Positions 18,378-26,941 are shown, numbered from the stretch's first letter. The stretch is 64,000 bases of DNA from Caldilineaceae bacterium (GCA_020634815.1 JACKBA010000004.1:186001-250000); one strand, 5' to 3'. Numbers and translations are program-made. The notes: generated from the letters alone by a model not told the origin.

Positions 18378-18514
18378 GACATTCACCCTTTCCTTGCTTG
18401 ACCGGCAATCTTTCCGAGTATACCATAAGCTGGAAAACGGCTTTGCAACTTCGGGCGAGCGGAACGTACAATGGTGCGCGTGCGGATAGATAAACATCTT
18501 CTGAGGGATTTGTC

Positions 18515-18928
18515 ATGACCAATCACCAGATTACCGTCACCTTGCCGGAGCTGCTTTATTTGCGCCTGGAGCGTACAGCGCAAGCCACCCGTCAGCCGCT
18601 CGCCGATGTGTTGCTGCGAGCTGTGGAGGTCGGCAGCCCGCCGGGTTGGGAGGACGCACCCTCTGAGTTCCAAACCGATCTGGCCGCGCTAGATCGTCTG
18701 GATGACGATGCTCTGTGGTCGATTGCTCGCAGCCGCCAGACTGAGCAAGATTTGGTGCGTTACACCGTCTTGCTTGAAAAGAACGCCGCAGGCGCGCTGA
18801 CGCTTGCTGAGCGCGCGGAGTTGAAGACGCTGCGCACAGAGGCGGATCGGTTCATGCTGCGCAAGGCGCAGGCGGCGGCGATTCTGCGCTGGCGCGGTCA
18901 TCTGCTCCCGCCGTCTGGGCAATTCTAG
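18515..18928 (+). CDS. Small protein with ribbon-helix-helix-like start, partner of HNH protein
   Basis: 137 residues. The N-terminus (QITVTLPELLYLRLERTA) resembles a beta-strand followed by helices as in ribbon-helix-helix DNA-binding proteins. The rest is helical and charged (EQDLVRYTVLLEKNAAGALT, AERAELKTLRTEADRFMLRK). Genes of this shape are commonly found directly before a small HNH endonuclease; here the spacing is 15 bases, so they form a two-gene unit. A regulator or antitoxin role is inference. A ribosome-binding GAGGGA lies 8 bases before the ATG. Confidence 0.7.
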   Translation: MTNHQITVTLPELLYLRLERTAQATRQPLADVLLRAVEVGSPPGWEDAPSEFQTDLAALDRLDDDALWSIARSRQTEQDLVRYTVLLEKNAAGALTLAERAELKTLRTEADRFMLRKAQAAAILRWRGHLLPPSGQF

Positions 18929-18943
18929 CCATACGTATCGCCC

Positions 18944-19363
18944 ATGTATCTCCCTGCTGATCTCCGCAAACAGTTGGAGGACGTTGATGACCACCGCTGC
19001 GCCTATTGCCAGACCACGCAGGCAAACTCCGGTCAACCGATGGTCGTCGACCACATCTTGCCAGAGACGCAGGGTGGTGATACCGCTTTTCACAACCTCT
19101 GTTTTGCATGTCGTCGGTGTAACGAGTATAAAGGCGCCCAAACCGCAGCCATCGATCCACTGACCGGTGAGATGACGCCGATCTTTCATCCTCGGCACGA
19201 CCGATGGCAGGAGCACTTTGCGTGGGATGAATCGACGATTCTATTGGTCGGTCTGACGCACAACGGCCGCGCCACCATCATCGCCCTCAACATCAACAAT
19301 CCTGTGATAGTGGCGGCGCGCCGGCGGTGGGCAAGTGTCGGCTGGCATCCGCCAGCGCCATAG
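18944..19363 (+). CDS. HNH endonuclease
   Basis: 139 residues with the HNH/zinc motif: CAYCQTT (Cys pair), MVVDHILPETQGG (first His), HNLCFACRRCNEYKG (Asn/His and second Cys pair). The C-terminal 70 residues (TPIFHPRHDRWQEHFAWD) carry a typical tail of small HNH proteins. It probably nicks or cuts DNA; the target is unknown. It follows the small RHH-like gene by 15 bases and is the likely effector of the pair. Confidence 0.87.
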   Translation: MYLPADLRKQLEDVDDHRCAYCQTTQANSGQPMVVDHILPETQGGDTAFHNLCFACRRCNEYKGAQTAAIDPLTGEMTPIFHPRHDRWQEHFAWDESTILLVGLTHNGRATIIALNINNPVIVAARRRWASVGWHPPAP

Positions 19364-19449
19364 GCTATCGGACTGCCAATTTCCCAACGCGTGTTTTCTT
19401 CAAGCCATGCACCGTTGAAATCTGGCGATTTGTCTGGAGAGGATAGCCC

Positions 19450-19577
19450 ATGGTGCTGGAAGATTATTTCGATTCCCGCCCCGTGCGGCCATGCTTGCAG
19501 AACGCGGCACGCGCCGGCTTCAAAGCAGCATGAGCCGTATTCACTACCTGTTCGATGAAAACGTAGACGGCTACTGA
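19450..19577 (+). pseudogene. Relic of a DUF433 / DUF5615-type toxin-antitoxin pair
   Basis: Two fragments are recognisable. MVLEDYFDSR from 19450 matches the usual start of DUF433 antitoxins (MVLEDYFDF-like). MSRIHYLFDENVDGY from 19530 matches the start of DUF5615 PIN-like toxins (short strand, then LxDENV with the first catalytic Asp). Both break off within 25 residues; the second stops at TGA 19575. Spacing and order match the intact modules known from related genomes, so this is read as a decayed pair. Confidence 0.4.
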
Positions 19578-19620
19578 GTTGGAATCGGCAGGCAACTTCG
19601 TTCTCAGGAGCAAGTGCATC

Positions 19621-20310
19621 ATGTGCGGACGATTTACCTTGACCGTTTCACCTGAAGAACTGGCCGATCTATTCGACCTGCCGGCGCCGCCCGAGCAACT
19701 GGCCATGCGCTACAACATTGCGCCGACGCAGCCCGTGGGTGTCGTGCGGCTGAGCCCGCGCACCGGCGAGCGCGAGTGGGCGCTGACCGTGTGGGGGCTG
19801 ATTCCCTCATGGTCCAAGGATCCCAGCATCGGCGCGCGCATGATCAACGCACGGGCGGAGACGGTGGACGAGAAGCCATCGTTTCGTGCCGCGTTCAAAC
19901 GACGGCGCTGCATCATCCCGGCCTCGGGCTTTTATGAATGGCGGAAGACGAACGGCGCCAAGCAGCCCTACTACATCACCTCGGCCACGGGCGACATCCT
20001 GGGTTTTGCAGGCTTGTGGGAGCAGTGGAGCGGGCCCGACGGCGAGGAACTGGAAAGCTGCACGATTCTGACGACGGAGCCCAATGAGGCGGTCTCCAGG
20101 CTGCACAACCGCATGCCCGTCATCCTGGCGCCTGAGGATTACGACGAGTGGCTGGGCAAGCCCGGCGATGCCACGCCCGCGCAGTTGTCACAGCTCAAGC
20201 ATCTCTTCCGCCCCTTCCCCGACGCGCTGATGAAACTCTACCCAGTCAGCACCTACGTCAACAACCCGCGCAATGAGGGGGAGGCGTGTGTGGAGGGGGT
20301 GGGGGAATAG
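19621..20310 (+). CDS. SRAP domain protein (YedK/HMCES), abasic-site protection
   Basis: 229 residues, a complete SRAP domain: MCGRFTLTVSPEELADLF with catalytic Cys2 exposed after Met removal, RYNIAPTQPVGVV, INARAETVDEKPSFRAAF, CIIPASGFYEW and LHNRMPVILAPEDYDEWL. These carry the conserved Cys2, Asn, Glu and His residues. The family covalently traps abasic sites in single-stranded DNA through a thiazolidine link to Cys2. The start is fixed by the need for Cys2; an in-frame upstream extension to 19579 is therefore not used. The gene stands alone, ending just before a word-repeat region. Confidence 0.93.
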   Translation: MCGRFTLTVSPEELADLFDLPAPPEQLAMRYNIAPTQPVGVVRLSPRTGEREWALTVWGLIPSWSKDPSIGARMINARAETVDEKPSFRAAFKRRRCIIPASGFYEWRKTNGAKQPYYITSATGDILGFAGLWEQWSGPDGEELESCTILTTEPNEAVSRLHNRMPVILAPEDYDEWLGKPGDATPAQLSQLKHLFRPFPDALMKLYPVSTYVNNPRNEGEACVEGVGE

Positions 20311-20447
20311 GTGTTTTTGAGGTGTTGGGGGTATTGAGGTATTGAGGTGTTAGGGTCTTGGGGTTGTGGGGACAGCGGACGGGATCGCACAACCCTACAA
20401 CCCTACAACCCTACAACCCTACAACCCCAAGACCACAACACCTCACG
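20311..20447. repeat. Intergenic word repeat with tandem CTACAACCC array
   Basis: The left part repeats GAGGTGTT/TTGAGGTATT words. The centre (20391-20430) is a tandem 9-base array, CTACAACCC, about four to five copies. GTCTTGGGGTTGT pairs with ACAACCCCAAGAC, and GAGGTGTT with AACACCTC, so the whole can fold as a hairpin. It lies between convergent stops. Confidence 0.75.
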
Positions 20448-20450
20448 TCT

Positions 20451-21497
20451 TCACTCCCCGCCCTGGCTCGGCAGATACGGCCATCCTTCCTCATCCCACC
20501 CCAGCGATTCGAGCCGCAGATGCGAGATTCCATTTAACTGCGCGTTGTAGGCGTGATAGGGGAACCAGTCGACGCCATCCTCGCGGTAGAAGCCGTTGTG
20601 GCCGGGTCCGCGCCACTGGCCGTACGCGTCGAGGATGCGCGTGCCGCCGCCCTCGAGCATGGGCACGCCGTCGCGGTCGACATACGGCCCGGTGATCGCC
20701 TCGGAGCGGCCGACGCGCACGTTGTAGGTGCTGTCACGGCCGCGGCAGCAGGCATCAAACGACGCAAAGAGATAGTAGAAGTCGCCGTGTTTGACGATGA
20801 AGGGCGCTTCGATGGCCGTGCCGCTGGGACCGTTCGCCGGCCGCTGTGCGATGGCGTAGATGGTCTCGTCGGCGTTGGACCGCTTGCCGATGGCGGCGTC
20901 CAGCTTGATCAGCTTGAGCCCGCTCCAGTAGGAGCCGAAGGCCAGCCACGGTTCGCCGGCGTCGTCGAGCACCAGGTTGGCGTCGATGGCGTTCCAGTTC
21001 TCGGCGCCGGTGGACTCGATGACCATACCCTCGTCGACCCATTCGTAGTCGGGACTATTGGGGTCGAGCGTCTTGTTCGTGGCGAGACCGATGGCCGAGC
21101 GCGGGCTGCCAAAAGTCGACGCTGCGTAATAGAGGTGCCACTTGTCGTTGAAGAAGGAAATATCCGGCGCCCACAGATCGCCCACGCCGGGGATCGCCTT
21201 CATTATCCACGTCGGCACGCGCTCGAAGACGCGGCCGCAGAACTCCCACGTCACCATGTCCTGGGAGCAGATCACCATGATGCGGCTGCCGGTGGAGAAG
21301 ACGTAGTAAGTGTCGCCCTCCTTGGCCATGACCGGGTCGTGGATGCGCTGGACAAAGCCCTCCGGCTCGAGCATGACGGGCGGCGGGCTGCCGGCCGGCG
21401 GTTCGGCGGGTGTGGTGTCTGGCGCCACGATCGGCTGGCAGCCCGCCAGCAACAGGGGGCCAAGCGCGAGAAGTAGCAAAACGAGCATGGATTTCAT
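20451..21497 (-). CDS. GH43-family lipoprotein, probable endo-alpha-1,5-L-arabinanase
   Basis: 348 residues with a lipoprotein signal (hydrophobic core, lipobox LLAGC) and a five-bladed beta-propeller GH43 domain. Key acidic residues are visible: RIHDPVMAKEGDTYYVF (general base Asp), NAIDANLVLDDAGEPWLAFG (pKa-modulating Asp) and SGTAIEAPFIVKHGDFYYLF (acid Glu). Blade motifs such as LWAPDISFFNDKWHLYYA support the family. It would cut arabinan or related plant polysaccharide at the cell surface. The gene next door (21510) is 12 bases upstream and probably in the same transcript. Other GH43 specificities (xylosidase, arabinofuranosidase) cannot be excluded. Confidence 0.87.
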   Translation of the reverse strand: MKSMLVLLLLALGPLLLAGCQPIVAPDTTPAEPPAGSPPPVMLEPEGFVQRIHDPVMAKEGDTYYVFSTGSRIMVICSQDMVTWEFCGRVFERVPTWIMKAIPGVGDLWAPDISFFNDKWHLYYAASTFGSPRSAIGLATNKTLDPNSPDYEWVDEGMVIESTGAENWNAIDANLVLDDAGEPWLAFGSYWSGLKLIKLDAAIGKRSNADETIYAIAQRPANGPSGTAIEAPFIVKHGDFYYLFASFDACCRGRDSTYNVRVGRSEAITGPYVDRDGVPMLEGGGTRILDAYGQWRGPGHNGFYREDGVDWFPYHAYNAQLNGISHLRLESLGWDEEGWPYLPSQGGE

Positions 21498-21509
21498 GGC
21501 AATCTCTCC

Positions 21510-21932
21510 CTACGCCGGTTGGCGCCCGGCCAGCGTTGCCTGGATCTGCGCCGCGTGCTCGGTGTCGAAGCGGCACTCGATGGAACCCGACCAGTCATCG
21601 TGAAAGGTGGCGGCGTCGAAGGCCAGGCTGATGGTCTGCGCGCCGGGCAGCGTGACCTGCACGGCAGGCAGACGCGGGTCGTCGTAAGGCAGGTTGATCA
21701 CCGGTCGCGTATACGCCAGCCCGACAAAGCGCACCTTAGTGAGCACGACGGCGCCGGTGAAGTTGCTGCGCTTCCAGTTGCTCGCCTTACCCGGCGCGCG
21801 GAAATTCTGGTAGGTGATGCTGCCGCCGATACCTTCGTCGAGCAGCACGATCCCCTCCGCCACCAGCTTTTCTTGCAGTTGGTGTGGCAACTTGCCGGCG
21901 CCCAGCAGCCGGTACATCCACGTCTTGCCCAT
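21510..21932 (-). CDS. Conserved-looking protein of unknown function
   Basis: 140 residues with no signal peptide or membrane helix. The first part (GKLPHQLQEKLVAEGIVLLD) is helical. The rest alternates strands (GSITYQNFRAPGK; SNFTGAVVLTKVRFVGLAY) in a pattern reminiscent of small PH/GRAM-like or lipocalin-like beta folds, but I cannot name the family. It precedes the GH43 lipoprotein by 12 bases, so it is likely co-transcribed, though a cytoplasmic protein has no evident role there. Confidence 0.6.
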   Translation of the reverse strand: MGKTWMYRLLGAGKLPHQLQEKLVAEGIVLLDEGIGGSITYQNFRAPGKASNWKRSNFTGAVVLTKVRFVGLAYTRPVINLPYDDPRLPAVQVTLPGAQTISLAFDAATFHDDWSGSIECRFDTEHAAQIQATLAGRQPA

Positions 21933-21955
21933 TGCCTTCCCTCCTCTTCAAAAGA

Positions 21956-22058
21956 CTCACCACAAAGGCTCCAAGAGCGCAAAGGGGCACAAACTCTTCT
22001 TGGCTCTTGCCCTTATTTTTCTTTGTGTAGCTTTGTGTCCTTCGCGTCTTTGTGGCTC
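21956..22058. repeat. Intergenic inverted repeat of CACAAAGG-type words
   Basis: Left arm: ACCACAAAGGCTCCAAGAG, then GCGCAAAGGGGCACAAA. Right arm: TTTGTGTAGCTTTGTGTCC, then TTCGCGTCTTTGTGGCTC. The arms pair imperfectly around a loop near 22,000. It is related in sequence to the repeat at 28,232-28,328. Confidence 0.75.
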
Positions 22059-22072
22059 CTCTTCTTGACTCG

Positions 22073-22864
22073 CTACGCCGGCACGCTCTCAGCCTGCCAG
22101 CGATAGGGCACGCAGCCGGCCGCGGCCACGAGGCCGGCGCCGATCGCGCGGTGGCGCCCCATCTCGGCGATGCGGTGCGCGTCGGAGTTGACGGCTACTG
22201 CCGTGCCGCCTGCCGCGCGGTACCAGCGCAGCACGGTCAGCAGGCTGTCGTTCCAACTCGGTTCGTGCGTCAGGAAGCGCGTGTTGAGTTCCAGCACGCG
22301 GCCATGCTCGGCCATGGCGTCGAGCGCCTCGCGCAGCGGCCCTTCCATGTACGTGACGTCCGGCGGGCCAAAGCGCTGCGTGCCGGGCCAGAAGATGCGG
22401 TCGAAGTGGGCGACGAAGGTGCACGGCACCGTGCGCGCCAGCTCGGCCATCTGCGCAAAGTAGCGGCCATAGACGGCATAGGGATCCTGCCCGTCGAAGC
22501 AGCGCGTGTAGTGGATATTCTCGCCGTCGAGCCAGTGGATCGAGCCGATGACGATGTCGAAGTCGTAGCGCGCCAGGAGATCCTCCGCCTCGGCGCGGTG
22601 CTCGTGCGGATTGCCCAGCTCCAGCCCGCTGAGCACGGTCAGCCCCTGGCCGGCGAAGCGGGCGCGGGCCGCAGCGATCTCGTCGAAGTAGCGGTCGAAG
22701 TCCGGCCGCTGGTGATGGCCGTTCGGCGGCCATTCCACGTGGTCGGTGACGGCAATGTGGGTCAGCCCCAGGGTGACGGCCTGCTCGCACAACTCGGCGA
22801 TGGAGTTGTTGCCGTCCAGGCTGTGGGTGGAGTGCATGTGAAGGTCAGACGTGATTGCAGACAT
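22073..22864 (-). CDS. PHP-domain phosphatase, histidinol-phosphatase-like
   Basis: 263 residues, a full PHP domain. Metal-binding motifs are visible: DLHMHSTHS near the start (HxH), AVTDHVEW, a Glu in LSGLELGN, VIGSIHWLDG, TFVAHFDRIF and AVNSDAHR at the end. The fold and length fit HisK-type histidinol-phosphatase, which removes phosphate from L-histidinol phosphate in histidine synthesis, and hisG/hisZ are 4 kb away. Other PHP proteins act on nucleotides or sugars, so the substrate is not certain. The ATG at 22864 lies right before the SDLHMH motif; the long upstream extension is not supported. Confidence 0.85.
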   Translation of the reverse strand: MSAITSDLHMHSTHSLDGNNSIAELCEQAVTLGLTHIAVTDHVEWPPNGHHQRPDFDRYFDEIAAARARFAGQGLTVLSGLELGNPHEHRAEAEDLLARYDFDIVIGSIHWLDGENIHYTRCFDGQDPYAVYGRYFAQMAELARTVPCTFVAHFDRIFWPGTQRFGPPDVTYMEGPLREALDAMAEHGRVLELNTRFLTHEPSWNDSLLTVLRWYRAAGGTAVAVNSDAHRIAEMGRHRAIGAGLVAAAGCVPYRWQAESVPA

Positions 22865-23079
22865 AGCTCTCAACAGGAAAGCGCCGCACGGCGCGCCGGA
22901 TCGATAATACTTCTCAGTATCGGCAATGGTGGCGCATCGTGCAATTTTGGACCCGTCTGATTGGGTACAGGATGTCATGTGTGGCGCTGAGCCGGGTGGT
23001 TCGGTTGTCGAGCCAGCAGTCGGGTAGAATGGCGGTAGAGACTCATCAGCCCATCCGTAGTCACGCGAGGGAGCGATCC

Positions 23080-24132
23080 ATGCCCGACACAACCGGCTTT
23101 GGCGTCATCGGCGCCGGCACCTGGGGCGAACTGCACGCCCGCACCTACGCCACCACGCCCGGCGCGCGCCTGGCCGCGCTCTGCGATCTCGATGCGGCGC
23201 GGCTGGCGGCTGTCGCCGCAGTGACGGGCGGCGGCGCAACCTGCTACAGCGACTACCACGCCCTGCTCGCCGACCCGGCGGTGACCGCCGTCTCCATTGT
23301 GCTGCCGGACTATCTACACCGGGCGGCCGCCGTCGCCGCGGCCGAGGCGGGCAAGCACATCCTGCTGGAGAAGCCGCTGGCCACGACCGAGGCGGATGCG
23401 CTGGCCATCCTCGAAGCGGTGCGCGCCAACGGCGTCACGCTCATGGTCGACTTCCACAACCGCTGGAGCCCGCCCTTTCACGCGCTCAAGGTGGCGGCTG
23501 ATAGCGGAGAACTTGGCGCTTTGCAGACGCTTTCGTATCGCCTCAACGATACGCTCTTCGTGCCCACGCAGATGTTGCGCTGGTCGGCGCGCTCGAGCGT
23601 GGCGTGGTTCCTGGCCAGCCACTGTCTTGACACGCTGCTCTGGCTTACCGATGCGCGGGCGGGCGGTGATGCCGTGACGCGCGTCTACGCGGTGGCGCGC
23701 TCGCGCGTGCTGCGCGCTCTGGGCATCGACACGCCGGACCTCTACCAGACGATCCTCGAATTTCGCTCCGGCCTGGTCGTACACCTGGAGAATGCCTGGA
23801 TCCTGCCCGAGGGCGCGCCCTCCATCTTCGAGCTGAAGTGCGAGGTCATCGGCGACGGCGGCGCGTACTACATCGACGGCTCGCTGCATGGCGCGCAGAA
23901 GATCACGGCGCGCACCACCTACCCCGACGCGCTGGTGGCGCCCATCGTGCATGGCCGGCCCGTGGGCTTTGCCGCCGAGAGCATCCGCCACTTCGCCCGC
24001 GCCATCATCGACGGCACGTCGCCCCTGGTCGATGGCCTGGACGGACTGGCGGCGACGCGCCTGGTGCTGGCCATGGAGGAATCGGCGCAGCGCGGCGAAC
24101 CGGTGGCGGTGGGCGACCTGTGGGCGATCTGA
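23080..24132 (+). CDS. Gfo/Idh/MocA-family oxidoreductase
   Basis: 350 residues. It has an N-terminal Rossmann fold (GVIGAGTWGELHARTYATTP), the family motif with the catalytic Lys (ILLEKPLATT) and a C-terminal alpha/beta domain (DFHNRWSPPFHALKVAADSG ... LDTLLWLTD). It is an NAD(P)-dependent sugar or inositol dehydrogenase; the substrate cannot be told from sequence. ATG 23080 is preceded by GAGGGAGCG. The GNAT gene downstream overlaps its 3' end by 13 bases. It is divergent from the PHP gene across about 215 bases, which contain a TAGAAT -10-like box at 23025-23030. Confidence 0.9.
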   Translation: MPDTTGFGVIGAGTWGELHARTYATTPGARLAALCDLDAARLAAVAAVTGGGATCYSDYHALLADPAVTAVSIVLPDYLHRAAAVAAAEAGKHILLEKPLATTEADALAILEAVRANGVTLMVDFHNRWSPPFHALKVAADSGELGALQTLSYRLNDTLFVPTQMLRWSARSSVAWFLASHCLDTLLWLTDARAGGDAVTRVYAVARSRVLRALGIDTPDLYQTILEFRSGLVVHLENAWILPEGAPSIFELKCEVIGDGGAYYIDGSLHGAQKITARTTYPDALVAPIVHGRPVGFAAESIRHFARAIIDGTSPLVDGLDGLAATRLVLAMEESAQRGEPVAVGDLWAI

Positions 24133-24623
24133 TCGCGCGCCGGCTCGACGAACTGACAGCCGACGCGCACGCGGCCTTCTTTGCCTGGATCGAAGGCATG
24201 AGCGCCGGCCAGGATCGCGAAGATGGCCCGGCCTTTGCCGCCTGGTTGCGGGAGCATGGCGCTATCCCTGGCGACGCCACGTGGGTCTTCTATGACGCGG
24301 CGTCGGGAGCACTCCTGGGCACGGCCTCGCTCATCCGCCGCGACCGCACGCTGCTGGCGCCCGTCGGCGGCTGGGTGCTGGGTGGCGTGAATGTTGTTGC
24401 GGCCGCGCGCGGGCAGGGCGTGGGCGCCGCCATCATGCGCTGGATCGACGGCGAGTTACGGCGCCGCGCCGCTGCCCAGGGTCGTCCCGTGCGCGTGCTC
24501 TTGCAGGCGGACAACCCCGTTGCCGTCCACCTCTATGCCGGTTTCGGCTACCGGCCGGTGGAGGGTATCTCCGGCGTCTACGCTGCCAACTATGCGCCGG
24601 AACCGCACGCCGCTCCCGGCTAA
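24120..24623 (+). CDS. GNAT acetyltransferase
   Basis: 167 residues from a GTG inside the last codons of the preceding oxidoreductase (13-base overlap). GNAT features: VGGWVLGGVNVVAAARGQGVGAAIMRWIDGE, shown here by its core AARGQGVGAAIM (acetyl-CoA pyrophosphate loop), then VRVLLQADNPVAVHLYAGFGYRPV. The substrate is unknown. Overlap with the Gfo/Idh/MocA gene suggests coupled translation and a shared small-molecule substrate such as an amino sugar; that is inference. Confidence 0.82.
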   Translation: MGDLIARRLDELTADAHAAFFAWIEGMSAGQDREDGPAFAAWLREHGAIPGDATWVFYDAASGALLGTASLIRRDRTLLAPVGGWVLGGVNVVAAARGQGVGAAIMRWIDGELRRRAAAQGRPVRVLLQADNPVAVHLYAGFGYRPVEGISGVYAANYAPEPHAAPG

Positions 24624-24803
24624 CCAGCCTTCCCTGTATCTTGACATCGACGCGCCGGCGAACGCGCAATCCGGCGCAGGGTATTCGTAGCCAATACGCC
24701 ACATCCATGTATTTTATGCGTGCGGCAAACGCACTAATGGGATGTGGAATGATTTCACATCGAATGAGACCAGCAAATTGAGCAAGGCACCGAACACGAG
24801 GAG

Positions 24804-26705
24804 ATGACTCGAATGAATCAGGCAACTTCCCGCATGATGCGACTGGCCGTCCTCGCCCTGGCAGTCGTTCTCGCCGCAGCAGTATGGACCGGCAACCGCG
24901 CATCGGCGCAGGAGCTGAATTGGATCGGCCGCGTTTCCGCCATGCCGGCGAGCGGTCTGGTGGGGCAGTGGACGGTCAACGGCCGCACCTTTGTCTCCAG
25001 CGCGTCGACCGACTATCGCCAGGACAAGGGCCCGCTGGCCGTGGGCGTCTGCGTCGAGGTCGAGTATGTGGGCGCCGGCGAACCCTTCACGGCAACGAAG
25101 ATCGCCAGCAAGAGCGACGACAACTGCACCGCCGGCACCTCGACGCCGAGTGCCACGCCCAGCGGCACCCCGAGCGCCACGCCCAGTGCCACGCCCACGG
25201 CGCCCGCCCTGGAACGCGAAGCCTACGGCACCGTATCATCCATGCCCGCGAGCGGCTTTGTCGGGCTGTGGGTCGTGAACGGGGTGACCTACAACGCGCC
25301 CGCCGGCGCCGAGTTCAAGCAGCGCTCCGGCCCGCTCATGGTGGGGGCGTGCGTCAAGCTGCACTACAACGACACGACCTCGCCCTTCACCGTGCGCGAG
25401 CTGGAGAGCCGCCCGACCGATGACTGCACCGGTGCGACGCCGGCGCCCACTTCCACCTCCACGCCCGGCGCGACCTCGACGCCGTCCAACGAGTTCGAAG
25501 TCTACGGCCGCGTCGACAGCTTCCCGACCGGCTTGGTGGGCGAATGGGTCGTGGGCGGCGTGCGCTATACCGCGACCTCCGGCACGGAGTTCGAGCAGGA
25601 ATACGGCGCCTTTGCGGCCGGCGCCTGCGTCAAGATTCACGGCCTCTCGACGACGTCGCCTGCCACGATCCGCGAGATCGAGACCGAGCGCGAGTACAAG
25701 TGCAGCGGCAGCGCCGGCGGTGGCGCCACGCCGGTGGCCGGCGAAGCGGAGATCTACGGCGCCTTGCAGAGTTTCCCGGCCGGGCTGGTCGGTGAGTGGA
25801 ATGTGGCCGGCATGACCTTCGTGGCCGACGCGTCGACCGAGTTCAAGCAGCGCAACGGCCCCTTTGAAATCGGCGGCACCGTCAAGGTTCACTTCTCGAC
25901 CGATGCAGCCGGCGTCAACCGCGCCCGCGAGATCGAGACGAAATTTGCCGGCGAGGATAGCGGCAGCGACGACAACGGCAACGGCTCGGTGGATGGCGCC
26001 GAGGGCCACGCCTACGGCATCGCCGACGTGGTGCCGGACGGGCTGGTCGGCACGTGGACCATCGGCGGGATCGACTACACGGCCACGCAGAGCACGCGCT
26101 TCGGCACGAGTGACGGCGCGCTGGTGGCGGGCGCCCGGGTCAAGGTAGAGTATGTCCTTTCGGGTGGTGCGCGCGTCGCCAAGCAGATCGAGCGCACCGA
26201 CGACACCGGTGGCGCGACGGCTCCGGCCAACTTCAAGGTCTTTGGCTATGTGGAGCAGATGCCGGCCAACGGCTGGAACGGCACGTGGACGGTCGACGGC
26301 GTCACGTATATTGCCGGCGCCACGACGAAATTCAAGGAGAACAACGGGCTGCTGGGGCTCGGTGCGTACGTGGCCGTGGAGTACTTCATGCAGAACGGTC
26401 AGAAGCAGCTTCATGAGATCGAGACGCATGTGCCGCCGGGTGCCGGCAGCCAGCTCGCCGTCGGTCGCATCGACGACAAGGGCGGCGCACGGGCCGCTGC
26501 CGTCCAGGCGACGACCTGGACCGTGGCCGGCGTGAGCTACGCCGTCATCCCGGCGACCAACTTCAGCGATGCGCTGGGTGCGCTCGAAGTCGGCAGCACG
26601 GCCGTCGTGGACAGCTACGTAGCGGCGAACGGTACGCTGGTCGCCACGCAGATCCGCGGCATCACGCTCAACAACGCGCTCTATATGCCGGCCGTGCAGC
26701 GCTAG
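24804..26705 (+). CDS. Secreted protein with seven DUF5666-like repeats
   Basis: 633 residues. The N-terminal signal peptide ends near ASA-QE (residue 36). The rest is about seven repeats of 65-80 residues, each with the pattern G-x-V-x-x-M/F-P-x-G-x-x-G-x-W-x-V-x-G-x-x-Y/F, then T-x-F and VGA-x-V-x-V-x-Y. Examples are SAMPASGLVGQWTVNGRTF, SSMPASGFVGLWVVNGVTY and VEQMPANGWNGTWTVDGVTY. These match DUF5666 domains. Thr/Ser/Pro linkers separate repeats 1-3, and early repeats carry a Cys pair. No catalytic motif is seen. The function is unknown; an extracellular structural or binding role is likely. A second ATG at 24813 is possible. Confidence 0.8.
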   Translation: MTRMNQATSRMMRLAVLALAVVLAAAVWTGNRASAQELNWIGRVSAMPASGLVGQWTVNGRTFVSSASTDYRQDKGPLAVGVCVEVEYVGAGEPFTATKIASKSDDNCTAGTSTPSATPSGTPSATPSATPTAPALEREAYGTVSSMPASGFVGLWVVNGVTYNAPAGAEFKQRSGPLMVGACVKLHYNDTTSPFTVRELESRPTDDCTGATPAPTSTSTPGATSTPSNEFEVYGRVDSFPTGLVGEWVVGGVRYTATSGTEFEQEYGAFAAGACVKIHGLSTTSPATIREIETEREYKCSGSAGGGATPVAGEAEIYGALQSFPAGLVGEWNVAGMTFVADASTEFKQRNGPFEIGGTVKVHFSTDAAGVNRAREIETKFAGEDSGSDDNGNGSVDGAEGHAYGIADVVPDGLVGTWTIGGIDYTATQSTRFGTSDGALVAGARVKVEYVLSGGARVAKQIERTDDTGGATAPANFKVFGYVEQMPANGWNGTWTVDGVTYIAGATTKFKENNGLLGLGAYVAVEYFMQNGQKQLHEIETHVPPGAGSQLAVGRIDDKGGARAAAVQATTWTVAGVSYAVIPATNFSDALGALEVGSTAVVDSYVAANGTLVATQIRGITLNNALYMPAVQR

Positions 26706-26719
26706 TGCAGCATCAGGGT

Positions 26720-26783
26720 ACGTCCCCGGCACGCCGCAGATGGATTCTCAGATAGACCGTACGGTGCGGCGTGCCGGGGACGT
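26720..26783. repeat. Long hairpin after the DUF5666 gene
   Basis: A perfect 19-base stem (ACGTCCCCGGCACGCCGCA and its complement) encloses a 26-base loop, 15 bases past the stop codon. There is no T-run, so it is either a transcript-stabilising 3' hairpin or a REP-like element. Confidence 0.75.
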
Positions 26784-26854
26784 TGTCTGCAGAAGTACTA
26801 GTACCAACTGGCCGCAGGCGCGGCACCGCGACGACTGACAGGTATACCTGAGGT

Positions 26855-26877
26855 GAGACCGGCCATCGGCCGGTCTC
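26855..26877. terminator. Hairpin GAGACCGGCC-ATC-GGCCGGTCTC
   Basis: Perfect 10-base GC-rich stem with a 3-base loop, between the DUF5666 gene and the promoter of the next gene. No clear U-run follows on either strand, so termination is plausible but not certain. Confidence 0.5.
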
Positions 26878-26912
26878 ATCGCGTCCGGCGCCGGACGAAA
26901 ACGCGCTGCGGA

Positions 26913-26941
26913 TTGCAGGCGCTGCCCGCATTGGGTATACT
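26913..26941 (+). promoter_or_regulatory. Sigma-70-type promoter for the oxidoreductase at 27005
   Basis: TTGCAG (-35) and TATACT (-10) separated by exactly 17 bases, ending 63 bases before the ATG at 27005. Confidence 0.65.

Noticed and set aside
20391..20447. CRISPR array
   Set aside because: Units are 9 bases without spacers, and no cas genes are present.
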